DNA of 64,000 nt, taken from the NCBI GenBank assembly GCA_004297775.1, contig SCUE01000007.1, positions 62,001 to 126,000 on the forward strand, read 5' to 3'. Position 1 is the first letter of the stretch. The number at the start of each line of letters is the position of its first letter. The notes below the pieces were generated by a model that saw only the letters and a program-made list of their open reading frames with translations, was not told where the DNA came from and ran no database searches. Positions 52,667 through 60,547 of this stretch are shown here, one piece after another. Source of the DNA: Chloroflexota bacterium (lineage in GTDB: Bacteria > Chloroflexota > UBA6077 > FW602-bin22). Made by a program: the position numbers and the translations under genes.

Positions 52667-52700
52667 CGAATCGTGAGCGCCGGCGGTCGCTCACGATTCG
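52667..52700 (+). terminator. Stem-loop after fused permease gene
   Basis: CGAATCGTGAGCG and CGCTCACGATTCG form a perfect 13-bp stem around an 8-base loop, starting 4 bases after the stop. There is no T-run. Between it and rnpB (52701-52777) nothing is seen. Confidence 0.65.
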
Positions 52701-52777
52701 CGGACCACGACGGCGGATCGGCCTGACGGAGGGCATTGCTACGCCGGGACACTCCGGCTTGTCAAGCGCATGTGCGA

Positions 52778-53146
52778 GGCGGCGAGGTCCGAATACCCCC
52801 GATTCTGTACTGGGCGCCATCTATCTCGCGCATCCTGCGATGCGCGGCGGCCTTGCGGCCGCTGCTTGCCTACCGCAATTGCACCCACCAGCGTTTGCCT
52901 GTGCAGCCACGTCACCGTGGACCGCCCCGGATTCTTAGCCCCGGCTTTCACCCATCACCGATCCGTCGCCGGATCGGCTGGTCTTCTCTCTGTTGCGCTT
53001 GGCCTCAACCGGCCTTCTCAGTCCGGCTGGCCTGCCTTGCTGTTTCGGCAGGTCGGTGTACCCGTGACGCGTTGCCGCGACACGGAGGGTGTCGGGAAGT
53101 TCCTCTAGCCGCTTGCGCGGCCAGCGGCGCCTGGGACCTCGTCGCC
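52778..53146 (-). ncRNA. rnpB: RNase P RNA (rnpB)
   Basis: About 369 nt on the minus strand. Conserved blocks of bacterial RNase P RNA appear in order: GAGGAACTTCC (CR-I-like), GCAACAGAGAG, TGGGTGAAA, GCGGTAGGCAAGCAG, and ACAGAATCGGGGGTATTCGG near the 3' end. The predicted P1 helix pairs GGCGACGAGGTC at the 5' end with GACCTCGCCGCC at the 3' end (one mismatch), which sets the ends given. It is the catalytic RNA that trims tRNA 5' leaders, here beside a tRNA pair on the same strand. Confidence 0.88.
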
Positions 53147-53196
53147 GGATCCCGCGGCCGATCGCGAATCGGCTGCCGAGCGAAGTCGTTCGTTCG

Positions 53197-53217
53197 GTGG
53201 CTCGTCCAAAGAGCCAC
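53197..53217. terminator. Hairpin between tRNA-Tyr and rnpB
   Basis: GTGGCTC and GAGCCAC pair in a 7-bp stem with a 7-base loop, 20 bases past the tRNA-Tyr 3' end. No T-run. It may end the tRNA transcript or belong to the rnpB leader. Confidence 0.4.
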
Positions 53218-53236
53218 ACGGGAGAGAACATCGGAC

Positions 53237-53324
53237 TGGTGGTGGGGGCAGGATTCGAACCTGCGTAGCCAGTCAAGGCGGCAGATTTACAGTCTGCTGG
53301 TATTAACCACTCACCCACCCCACC
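53237..53324 (-). tRNA. tRNA-Tyr (GTA)
   Basis: Minus-strand class II tRNA: acceptor GGTGGGG/CCCCACC, anticodon GTA in the loop ACTGTAAA, long variable arm, encoded CCA at 53237-53239. Confidence 0.95.
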
Positions 53325-53339
53325 AGGGTGGAATTCGAG

Positions 53340-53412
53340 AGCGGGGGACGGGATTCGAACCCGCGACAACCTGCTTGGAAGGCAGGCACTCTACCAACTG
53401 AGTTACCCCCGC
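53340..53412 (-). tRNA. tRNA-Gly (TCC)
   Basis: Minus-strand cloverleaf: acceptor GCGGGGG/CCCCCGC, anticodon loop CTTCCAA (anticodon TCC), T73 discriminator, CCA not encoded. It lies 15 bp upstream of tRNA-Tyr in the same transcription unit. A TTGACA lies upstream (53452-53447), without a good -10. Confidence 0.95.
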
Positions 53413-53496
53413 GGGAGGACGTCCGGCGAATGACCCGCTCTTGAGTTGTCAAACCCGCGACTCTGGCGGTAGCTGAGTATAGTCAGGCACGAAAAC

Positions 53497-54687
53497 GTGG
53501 GGCAAGACGACGATGGTCCGCCGCCGCGAGGGCGGAACGCGGGCACCGCGATCTCGATCGATCGGCTCGTCGACGTCGCTCAGTGTGCCATTCGTTATGT
53601 CACGGTAAACCCACCCGGCAGCGAGCGCTCCCTCGCGGAGTGGTTTGGCTCCCACCTGTCGCGCCACGGATTCGCGATCGAGTACGTGTCGAACGGGGAC
53701 GAGCGCGCGTCGTTAGTTGCGCGGCTGCGCGGTCGGGACGAGCGGCCCGGACTGATCCTTTCGGGACATCTCGATGTCGTTCCGGAGGGTGGTCGCGCGT
53801 GGACGCACCCGCCGTTCGCCGCCGTCCACGAGTCTGGATTTCTCTACGGACGCGGCGCGGTGGACATGAAAGGTCCGATCGCGGCAGTGGTCGAGGCGGC
53901 GATCGTGTTCGCGGAATCCGGAACGCTGCCAGCTGGCGACCTGATCGTCGCGCTAACGGCTGGCGAAGAAGTGGACATGAGTGGCGCGCGCGGGATCGTG
54001 GAATCCGGCCTGATCGACGGCGCCGACGCGATCGTGATCGCCGAGCCGACCAATCTCGGAATCGCGATTGCCGAGAAGGGCTGTTACCGCCTGGAGATCG
54101 AGTGCGCCGGACGCGCTGCGCATGCGTCCACGCCCGGCCTCGGCGCGAACGCGGTCCTGGCGATGGCGGAGTTCATCATGTCGCTCGACGCGCTCGATGA
54201 CGGCGCGCGCCATCCGCTTCTCGGTGGCTTGACGTGCTCGCCAAACGTGATCGCCGGTGGTGCAGCCGCGAACGTCGTCGCGGACGCGTGCCGGGCGGAG
54301 ATCGACGTTCGGACGCTGCCAGGTCAGTCGGCCGACGACGTTGTGGCCCGTGCCCGTCGAATTGGCGACGGGGTTGCGGCGCGGCGCGGCGTCACGCTCA
54401 CGATTGGCAATCTGGGATTTCCGCCGGTCGAGACCGACCCCGGCGCGAGCATCGTCGCCGACACCGCGCGGGCGGTCGAAGAGATCGTCGGCGCACGGCC
54501 GATGCCGACCGGAGCGCTGTACGCGACTGACGCGGCGGTCCTGGCGCCAGCGCTTGGTCTGCCGTTCGTGATCATTGGCCCCGGCGATCCCGCGCTGGCG
54601 CACCAGGTCGATGAACGCGTCGCGATCGCGGATCTCGCGCGCGCGGCGCGGATCTACGCGGCGCTGATCGAGCGGCGCCTGCGATAG
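53497..54687 (+). CDS. M20 family metallohydrolase (ArgE/DapE type, 2)
   Basis: 396 residues from GTG 53497 (no clear ribosome site; a leaderless mRNA is possible). Metal ligands and family blocks: LILSGHLDVVPEG, YGRGAVDMKGP, TAGEEVDM, VIAEPT, RAAHAS in the lid domain, and a final GPGDPALAHQVDE. It differs from the first M20 gene (30685) in every block, so it is not a recent duplicate. It stands alone, between tRNA pairs. Confidence 0.9.
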   Translation: MGQDDDGPPPRGRNAGTAISIDRLVDVAQCAIRYVTVNPPGSERSLAEWFGSHLSRHGFAIEYVSNGDERASLVARLRGRDERPGLILSGHLDVVPEGGRAWTHPPFAAVHESGFLYGRGAVDMKGPIAAVVEAAIVFAESGTLPAGDLIVALTAGEEVDMSGARGIVESGLIDGADAIVIAEPTNLGIAIAEKGCYRLEIECAGRAAHASTPGLGANAVLAMAEFIMSLDALDDGARHPLLGGLTCSPNVIAGGAAANVVADACRAEIDVRTLPGQSADDVVARARRIGDGVAARRGVTLTIGNLGFPPVETDPGASIVADTARAVEEIVGARPMPTGALYATDAAVLAPALGLPFVIIGPGDPALAHQVDERVAIADLARAARIYAALIERRLR

Positions 54688-54708
54688 CGGACTGGCGCTT
54701 CATTCGTC

Positions 54709-54738
54709 TTGACGCTGCTTCGTGAGGCTGACTAATAT
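54709..54738 (+). promoter_or_regulatory. Promoter of tRNA-Arg/tRNA-His
   Basis: TTGACG (54709-54714), an 18-base spacer and TAATAT (54733-54738) precede tRNA-Arg by 27 bases. Confidence 0.7.
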
Positions 54739-54765
54739 CGGAGAGCCGGGACGGATCCGGAATAC

Positions 54766-54838
54766 GCGCCTGTAGCTCAGAGGATAGAGCGGCCGCCTTC
54801 TAAGCGGCGGGTCGCGGGTTCGAATCCTGCCAGGCGTA
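54766..54838 (+). tRNA. tRNA-Arg (TCT)
   Basis: Plus-strand cloverleaf: acceptor GCGCCTG/CAGGCGT (G-U first pair), anticodon loop CTTCTAA (anticodon TCT), T-arm GGTTCGAATCC. CCA is not encoded. Confidence 0.95.
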
Positions 54839-54849
54839 CCGGTGGGCGT

Positions 54850-54926
54850 GGTGTCTGTAGCTGAGTGGTTACAGCGCCTGACTGTGGATCAGGAGATCGT
54901 GGGTTCAATTCCCATCAGACACCCCA
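54850..54926 (+). tRNA. tRNA-His (GTG)
   Basis: Acceptor GTGTCTG/CAGACAC, extra G(-1) at 54850 opposite C73, anticodon loop CTGTGGA (anticodon GTG), encoded CCA (54924-54926). Its 3' end faces a recombinase remnant. Confidence 0.95.
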
Positions 54927-54987
54927 CTGTTTGATCTCAAGACGAGCTCGCGCGACGGGGCGATGACAGTAGCGAGACAGTAACACG

Positions 54988-55460
54988 CTACTTGGGCTGC
55001 GCCGTGAGCAGCGCGCCGACTGCCTGGGCGGCCGCGCGATCGGCGCCCTCGAACCGGTGCCCGTACACGTCAATCGTGGTCCCGATGCGGGCGTGGCCGA
55101 GCCTGCCCTGAATCACGCGGGGATGAACGCCGAGGGCGATCATCAGCGTCGCGTGCAGGTGGCGCAGATCGTGGAAGCGCAGGCGAGGCATACCGATCGC
55201 CGTGCACGCGGCCGCGAGCGTCGTCCGCGCTGACTCCACGTAGCGTACTGACCCGTTCGCCCGCGGAAACACGAGGTCGTGATCAATCCAGGCCGGACCG
55301 ACCGCGGCCGCCATCTCGATGACGCGGACACGCTGAGGGCGTAGGACGGCGACGGCGGTGACATTCAATGCAATCGATCGCCGCCCCGGCGCGATCGACC
55401 AAGCCGTCCTCGTCGTCCTCGGCTGGTGGCCGGTCCGCGCGATCGCCCAGGCGGTAGGGC
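54988..55460 (-). pseudogene. Tyrosine recombinase remnant (C-terminal half)
   Basis: The C-terminal catalytic half of a phage-type integrase: RRSIALNVTAVAVLRPQRVR, WIDHDLVFPRANGS, RFHDLRHLHATLMIALGVHP, GRLGHARIGTTIDVYGHRFE. R-box, late His and the Tyr (DVYGH) are present. The N-terminal arm and core-binding domains are gone, and no proper start exists (a TTG at 55368 would begin inside the domain). It lies 61 bp past the 3' end of tRNA-His, the probable attachment target. Confidence 0.8.
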
Positions 55461-55473
55461 GGAGGGGATGATC

Positions 55474-55752
55474 CTACAGCCGGTACTGTGGCCCGCGCGG
55501 GTGGCGACCGCAGGCGAGCAGACCGATGGTCGCATTGTCGATGTGGCGGTAGGCGATCCACAGATCTGACCCGGTGTAGGCGACGTATCGTCGGTCGCCC
55601 GACGGGACAGTCGTGCGGGTGATCCCGTCGATCGAGGGATCCATCCGGATTGCCCGAGCGCGTCGCAGAACCTCGGCGCGCTCGTCGGGCGTGAGTTCCG
55701 CGAGATCCCGCTCGAACTCGGCCGTGGGGACGAGTTCGAACAGCGGTGGCAC
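55474..55752 (-). CDS. RelE/ParE-family toxin
   Basis: 92 residues: FERDLAELTPDERAEVLRRA, DGITRTTVPSGDRRYVAYTG, LWIAYRHIDNATIGLLACG match the RelE/YafQ beta-sheet fold with basic residues. Family members cleave mRNA on the ribosome, while ParE members poison gyrase; which applies is open. The gene starts on the base after the antitoxin stop. The downstream neighbour is the recombinase remnant. Confidence 0.85.
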   Translation of the reverse strand: MPPLFELVPTAEFERDLAELTPDERAEVLRRARAIRMDPSIDGITRTTVPSGDRRYVAYTGSDLWIAYRHIDNATIGLLACGRHPRGPQYRL

Positions 55753-55938
55753 CTACTCGGCGCTCCGACCGTACTTGGTTTCGAGGTCGTCGAACGACAC
55801 GACCCGCCCGGCGGCGAGGTCGTCTTCGCCTCGCTTGACGCGGCGGTGGAATTCGGCGTCGGCGATCAGCGCGGCACGGCGGTCGAGCAACTCCTCGGAC
55901 CGCTTGATCTGCTCGTCGAGTGCGACGTTTCCTGGCAT
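55753..55938 (-). CDS. Antitoxin of the RelE/ParE-type pair
   Basis: 61 residues, charged and mostly helical (LDEQIKRSEELLDRRAALIA), ending in FDDLETKYGRSAE, the kind of toxin-wrapping tail seen in RelB/DUF-type antitoxins. ATG 55938 has GGGGGAG 4 nt upstream. Encoded directly before the toxin, and the upstream DNA carries a strong inverted repeat likely to be its own operator. No DNA-binding ribbon is certain. Confidence 0.75.
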   Translation of the reverse strand: MPGNVALDEQIKRSEELLDRRAALIADAEFHRRVKRGEDDLAAGRVVSFDDLETKYGRSAE

Positions 55939-55953
55939 CTGCTCCCCCTGCGA

Positions 55954-55973
55954 TGTAAAGACAGGACTTTACA
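55954..55973. promoter_or_regulatory. Operator-like inverted repeat of the toxin-antitoxin unit
   Basis: TGTAAAG-ACAGGA-CTTTACA, perfect 7-bp arms, lies 16 bases before the antitoxin start. A second element with ATCGTAC repeated directly after a 3-base gap follows at about 55982-56000. Both suit autoregulation. Confidence 0.6.
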
Positions 55974-56063
55974 GGTTGGCGATCGTACACCATCGTACGA
56001 TTCGCGACCCACACGAACTATCGGTCGTTCCCCGTATTTCGCGAACTGTTTCGGCCGCGGCGG

Positions 56064-56494
56064 ATGATCGTTCCGGCCGTCGTCGCCTCTCAGGTCGCGC
56101 TCATGGCCACCGAGTATCGGGAGCGTGCCACAACGTTCGCGGCCGCGCGGGCCGCTGCCGACGCCTCGGGCCGACCGCTCCTGAATATCGGCTGCCCACG
56201 CCTCAGTTCCGGAACCTATCCGTGCGCCGACGTGTGCCTGGAACTCGATCCGGCACGACTGGTGGCGGGCGAGTCCGCCCGACCGACGGTCGGCGACATG
56301 CGGCGGATTCCGTGACCCGATAAGGCGTTTGGCGCCGTCACCCGCTTCCACGTCCTCGAGCATCTGCCGACCGTCGCCGATGCGGCCCGACCCCGGACTG
56401 GCGTGACAAGGGGTTCAACCTGGACGATCTGGTCCAGGAACTTATCCGTCGGACCGATCCGACGGCTCGCGTCGTGATCCCGCGAAGCCGCTAA
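56064..56494 (+). pseudogene. SAM-methyltransferase-like remnant
   Basis: Motif pieces of a class I methyltransferase are spread over two frames with a stop between. NIGCPRLSSGTYPCADVCLE (nucleotide-binding and acidic loop) leads to VGDMRRIP. An in-frame TGA (56313) is followed by PDKAFGAVTRFHVLEHLP. A shifted frame ends GFNLDDLVQELIRRTDPTAR. The pattern is of the small phage or plasmid SAM methyltransferases. It is dead by a stop and a frameshift. Confidence 0.65.
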
Positions 56495-56610
56495 ACAATG
56501 CCCGCGCCAGCGCCCGAAAAAAGGTCCTCGACACCGGCGGCCGGCACCATCAGTCCGCCCACGCCCAGTCGGCCGGCCACGGGGCAATCCGGCCCAAATC
56601 GAAGGCCAAA

Positions 56611-57399
56611 TCAGGGAGGAAGCAGCATGACCAAGCCAAACTCGCACTTGCATCCCGCGGTCGCGCCGAGCAGACATTTGCGGGAGCGGCGCGCCTTCAC
56701 CGGATCGCGGCCAGGCGAAACCCAGTCGAGATGCTCGGCCTCGCAGGGGAAATGGAACAGATCGCCGACGAAATAGGCAACCGCGCCACCGTCCGCCACC
56801 CGGATGATCGAGTGCCCGAGCGATTTGCCTGGCGCACGAGTCATCGTGACTCCGGGGATGATCTCGATGTCGCCATCGGGAAGATGCAGCAGGCCCAGTC
56901 GATCGAGGCCGCCGAGATTCAACGCCTCAATCGAATTGGGATCGTCACGAACAGGGTTCGCATCCCAGTCCGCGCGACCGATGAAGTGGCGGGCGTTCGA
57001 GAAACGGGCCGTGTCGCCAACCATCGCGCCGGCAACGTGATCGCCGTGGTGGTGCGTGAAGATCACATGCGTGATATCGCTCGGCTGAAGGCCCAACTTT
57101 GCCAGGCCGGCCGTCACGCCAGGCGTCCGGCGATAGCGTGGTGGCATGAAGTGCGACGCTGGCGATGGATCGTCGAACCCCACGTCGATCAAGATTCGCG
57201 CGTCGCCGATCTGGATCACCCCGGTGTAGTGCTCGTTCTCGATGTAACCGCGCTCGTCTGCGCCCGGCAAAGCCGCCCGCCACTCGGCCTCTGGCGCGCT
57301 CAGCTTCGGCGTCCATCCGCCGCGGCCGTCGTTGATCTGGCTGACAACCGCGCGTCCAACGCGACGCGTCGACACGTAGCTCTCTGGGGAATCCATCAC
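56611..57399 (-). CDS. MBL-fold metallohydrolase, C-terminally truncated
   Basis: 262 residues from GTG 57399 (or ATG 57396). The fold is clear: YTGVIQIGDARILIDVGFDD, FTHHHGDHV (HxHxDH), GHSIIRV, FVGDLFHFP. The last conserved block, which carries the final zinc-ligand His (HFPFPG), is absent. After LVM the frame reads LLPP-stop. Activity is therefore doubtful. The break coincides with the right edge of the tRNA-His island. Confidence 0.8.
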   Translation of the reverse strand: MMDSPESYVSTRRVGRAVVSQINDGRGGWTPKLSAPEAEWRAALPGADERGYIENEHYTGVIQIGDARILIDVGFDDPSPASHFMPPRYRRTPGVTAGLAKLGLQPSDITHVIFTHHHGDHVAGAMVGDTARFSNARHFIGRADWDANPVRDDPNSIEALNLGGLDRLGLLHLPDGDIEIIPGVTMTRAPGKSLGHSIIRVADGGAVAYFVGDLFHFPCEAEHLDWVSPGRDPVKARRSRKCLLGATAGCKCEFGLVMLLPP

Positions 57400-57455
57400 G
57401 CTGCCATAATGCCGAAGGTCGGCGACAGCGTCGCGTGCCGGATCGCTCGCGCGAA

Positions 57456-60242
57456 TTATCGTCGTCCGCGCATCGTCGGTTCCGTGAACGTGATCGTTCC
57501 CGTGCCGCGAAGCTGCTCCGATCCCGACCGTATCGACAACTTTGCCGTCGCCATTCCGGACGTGACCGGCTTCGGCGGCATCACAAGGACGCGGATCGTG
57601 TACGTGGTACCCGCGACGACACGTGACGGGATCGAACTGGGATCGAGCGATATTCCCGTGTGTGAAGCTTGGAGTTCGACTCTCGGAGCGTCGATGTCAA
57701 CCGAAGAAAGGAACGAGATTCTCGCGGCGCCGGGAGCAACCAGCCGCTGGCGAACCCTACTTGGCCTCCAGGAAACTCGTGGGGCCGCGATCGAACTTGG
57801 AGCAGCGACCCTGCGAGGCGTTGCCGACGGCCGTGCGGAGGCGGTCGACCGTGTCGACAACCGCTGAGAAGGACCCCCGGGACGCGCGGCCGCGATGCCC
57901 GTCGCAGTCTGCTGACGCACCAAAGCGACGCGCGTCGCCGTCGAAGCCCTCGAAATAGCCACACCGGTCGCCATCTGTGCCTTCGCGAGCGTGATCCGAG
58001 TGGCAGTCATCCGCCCCGGTTGGATGCCCGGCACTCCCGTCGTGTTCTCCAATCGGCGTGTCGCCGAGGGTGTCGGTATTGTGGTCGAAGTGGCTTCCCA
58101 CGTCACCGTTGACGTAGCCGAGGCAGTTGGAGTGATTTGCGGCGCGAATGCGGCCACCGTCCCCTGGGTTCCTGGCGTTGCGGGCAGCATTTCCGCGCCG
58201 TTGCCGGGAATCCAGTCCACCAGACCGACCAGTGGTGCGCACTCCACGGGCTTGATCGGAGTGAATGGCGAAAAAGGATCGACCCCCGCGACCACAACCA
58301 GCGCGCCGCTCGTCCGGCCAAGCGTGTCGGTCATGCGTTTGAGAACTGGTGCATCCAGCCTCGTCCACGCGTCGGCACTCGGACTGTACGCGGAAATCGC
58401 CGCGGCGCCATCAGCGTTCCGCTGATCGAGGACAGCGTAGCCGCCAACCGAAATGATCGACTCCGCCACGTAATCGAAATCCGGCGCGTCCGAACGGCGC
58501 TCCCAAGAATCCGTGGCCGGATTGAACACGTCCACAGATCCAGTCCGCCTGAGAAAACGCGCGTCCACGCCGCCGGCGACCAGAATAGTCCCGTCCGCCA
58601 GTAGCGTTGCAACAGAGTCGTATCGCGGTCTTGGCCACGGTGCACGCTGTCGCCACAGCCCCGTGTTCGGATCGAATGAAATCACTCGACCGGGGGTATC
58701 GACACCGCCGAAGAGGAAGACCGATCCGGTGGCGTCCACGGCCACGGTCGGGCTAGCGGTTTCGATCGGCCTGTCGGCCACCATCACCCATCGATCTTCG
58801 TGAACCACGTATCGGTGCAAGGACAAGCCAGCCGTGGTGCCTACGTGATCTCTCTGGATGACCGCAAACAACTCGCGATTGGTGGCAACCAATCCGATTA
58901 CCTGCTGTGCGCGAGCCGTCCGCTCAATCGATGCTCGTTCGATCCAAACACGCTGATTCGGAACGTATTCGTAGAATCGAAACACCGGCTCTGGGACGAA
59001 TTGCCCGACGTTCACGAATAGGCGATCCCCGAGCGTGGCAGTCGTGGCGTTGTATTTTCCGAACTCAAACGTCCCGCATTGTCGCCACAAATCGCCGTTC
59101 GTCGGCACGGCCGTTTCGACAGGCATCGCCGTCGCGAGCAGTTGATCGGCGCTCGCGTACCATGTGCTGCCCGCTTCCACGAAGTAGTTGGCCTGGTTCT
59201 GACCGGAATTGATGAGCACACCGTCGCCAGCCCGACCTGCTGCGCCGCCAAGGCTGTCACTCGGTTCGCGCGAAAGTCGCATCCAACTGTCAGTCAATGG
59301 GTCGTAGGCGCTGATAAGCGTGCCTGAATCGCCGACACTGAACAAGATCACGCGACCGGCAATCGTAGTCAAGTAGCGGTTGCCGACCGGTGTTGCCGGA
59401 TGGTTCGCCAGCGAGCGCCACGTATCCGTCGTGATGTCGTACCCGTCGAACGACGTGACGCGACCCGATTCGCGGCTGCCCGCGACAACCACCAGCCCAT
59501 TCGGAGCCAACGTCGCGGTCTCTGCGTGGCTTGGATTCACCCAGGGAGCGTGGGTCTGCCATCGGCCCGCCTCGGGGTCGAATGACAGGACCGCGCCGGG
59601 CTCGTAGCCCGCATCAATCACCAGAATCCAGCCGTCCGCGGTGATGGAAATGACGGGTCGCCGCGGCGCCGACGGCATCGCGGCGATGGTTCGCCACGCG
59701 TCATTCGCGAAGTCATACTCAAGAACTGACGTTGCCGGCGACCCGGTCCGGAGGTGGCTCAGCACGCCATACAGTCGCGCATCAGTGCCTGCCAAACCAA
59801 CGAGTTCCTGGTCCTCGCCCAAGACCGGCATCGATGCTCGATTCAGCCACCGATCGGCCACGTGGTCGTACTCGTAGACTGACATCATGGGAGTCGCGAT
59901 GTAGTGGGACTCCTGGCTACCCCGGACGCCGCCGCCGACAAACATCCGATCACCAACGTTTGCGACGAGGGCGTGTTTTCGACCGTCTGGAAACGGGCTG
60001 CGGGGTTGCCAGATATCGCCGGGCGTGGCGGCAGCCGCGGTTGATGTGAGAAACACCGCGACTAGGGCGAACAGCGCCACCACGAGCGAGCGCGTGATTA
60101 CGCGCGTCACGAAGCTGCCGGGCGGCACAAAACTGGGCACTGGCATCGGCGCACCGGAAGTCACCCACGTGACAAGCAGGTGCCGCGACCCGCCGATCGT
60201 CGACAAGAGGGCCGCGAAAAGACCACTCACACCCGTAGTCAT
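57456..60242 (-). CDS. Secreted Kelch-repeat protein
   Basis: Up to 928 residues. A signal-anchor-like segment lies at about 43-72 (VVALFALVAVFLTSTAAAA); ATG 60146 (residue 33) is an alternative start, and neither has a good ribosome site. Two beta-propeller halves follow (about 75-370 and 378-680), each with Kelch-type units (GDRMFVGGGV, SVYEYDHVADRW; FNPATDSWERRSDAPDF). A Thr/Ala/Ser-rich region with short repeats (ATGVAISRAST, ATGIAAARPG) leads to a C-terminal beta domain. It is surface-located, of unknown ligand. The 305-bp gap after its start holds the next promoter. Confidence 0.8.
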   Translation of the reverse strand: MTTGVSGLFAALLSTIGGSRHLLVTWVTSGAPMPVPSFVPPGSFVTRVITRSLVVALFALVAVFLTSTAAAATPGDIWQPRSPFPDGRKHALVANVGDRMFVGGGVRGSQESHYIATPMMSVYEYDHVADRWLNRASMPVLGEDQELVGLAGTDARLYGVLSHLRTGSPATSVLEYDFANDAWRTIAAMPSAPRRPVISITADGWILVIDAGYEPGAVLSFDPEAGRWQTHAPWVNPSHAETATLAPNGLVVVAGSRESGRVTSFDGYDITTDTWRSLANHPATPVGNRYLTTIAGRVILFSVGDSGTLISAYDPLTDSWMRLSREPSDSLGGAAGRAGDGVLINSGQNQANYFVEAGSTWYASADQLLATAMPVETAVPTNGDLWRQCGTFEFGKYNATTATLGDRLFVNVGQFVPEPVFRFYEYVPNQRVWIERASIERTARAQQVIGLVATNRELFAVIQRDHVGTTAGLSLHRYVVHEDRWVMVADRPIETASPTVAVDATGSVFLFGGVDTPGRVISFDPNTGLWRQRAPWPRPRYDSVATLLADGTILVAGGVDARFLRRTGSVDVFNPATDSWERRSDAPDFDYVAESIISVGGYAVLDQRNADGAAAISAYSPSADAWTRLDAPVLKRMTDTLGRTSGALVVVAGVDPFSPFTPIKPVECAPLVGLVDWIPGNGAEMLPATPGTQGTVAAFAPQITPTASATSTVTWEATSTTIPTPSATRRLENTTGVPGIQPGRMTATRITLAKAQMATGVAISRASTATRVALVRQQTATGIAAARPGGPSQRLSTRSTASARPSATPRRVAAPSSIAAPRVSWRPSRVRQRLVAPGAARISFLSSVDIDAPRVELQASHTGISLDPSSIPSRVVAGTTYTIRVLVMPPKPVTSGMATAKLSIRSGSEQLRGTGTITFTEPTMRGRR

Positions 60243-60477
60243 CTCACGTCAGCCTAGAACTGATCGCTGGTGCCGTCAACCGACCTGGGCGCGAAACGGC
60301 CCTGTTGTCACAGATCTGTACGGTCGGAAAGGGATTGCGCCAGATACCCGTCCTAACTTGTCTCTGCTACCGAATTTGCGATTCTTGGACCGCGGCCGAC
60401 GTCGCGTTGTGAACCGCCTCGGGGAAGCTCATTGCTCCGCACTTTGAGCAGATGGCGCAATGAGCGATTACACCTAG

Positions 60478-60506
60478 TTGACACCCTAATGCTCAGACCA
60501 TACGAT
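60478..60506 (+). promoter_or_regulatory. Promoter of the third ABC importer
   Basis: TTGACA (60478-60483), a 17-base spacer and TACGAT (60501-60506) precede the binding-protein ATG by 41 bases. The rest of 60243-60477 shows no gene or clear structure. Confidence 0.8.
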
Positions 60507-60547
60507 GGCCCCCGAACCACCCAATACGCGCACGAAGGAAGGACAAC

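Noticed and set aside
52736-53401. Several open frames on both strands
   Set aside because: The stretch is explained by rnpB, a hairpin and two tRNA genes.
56310-56318. In-frame TGA of the methyltransferase remnant as a selenocysteine codon, given that selB is nearby
   Set aside because: The position falls where homologs have a hydrophobic residue, no SECIS-like hairpin is evident, and a frameshift follows.
56535-56565. CCATCAG..CCCAC as a decayed copy of the tRNA-His 3' end
   Set aside because: Only short matches of 5-7 bases; not above chance.
56628-56776. ATG with GGGAGGAAG ribosome-like site on the plus strand
   Set aside because: It is the complement of the MBL-hydrolase coding end and has no recognisable product.
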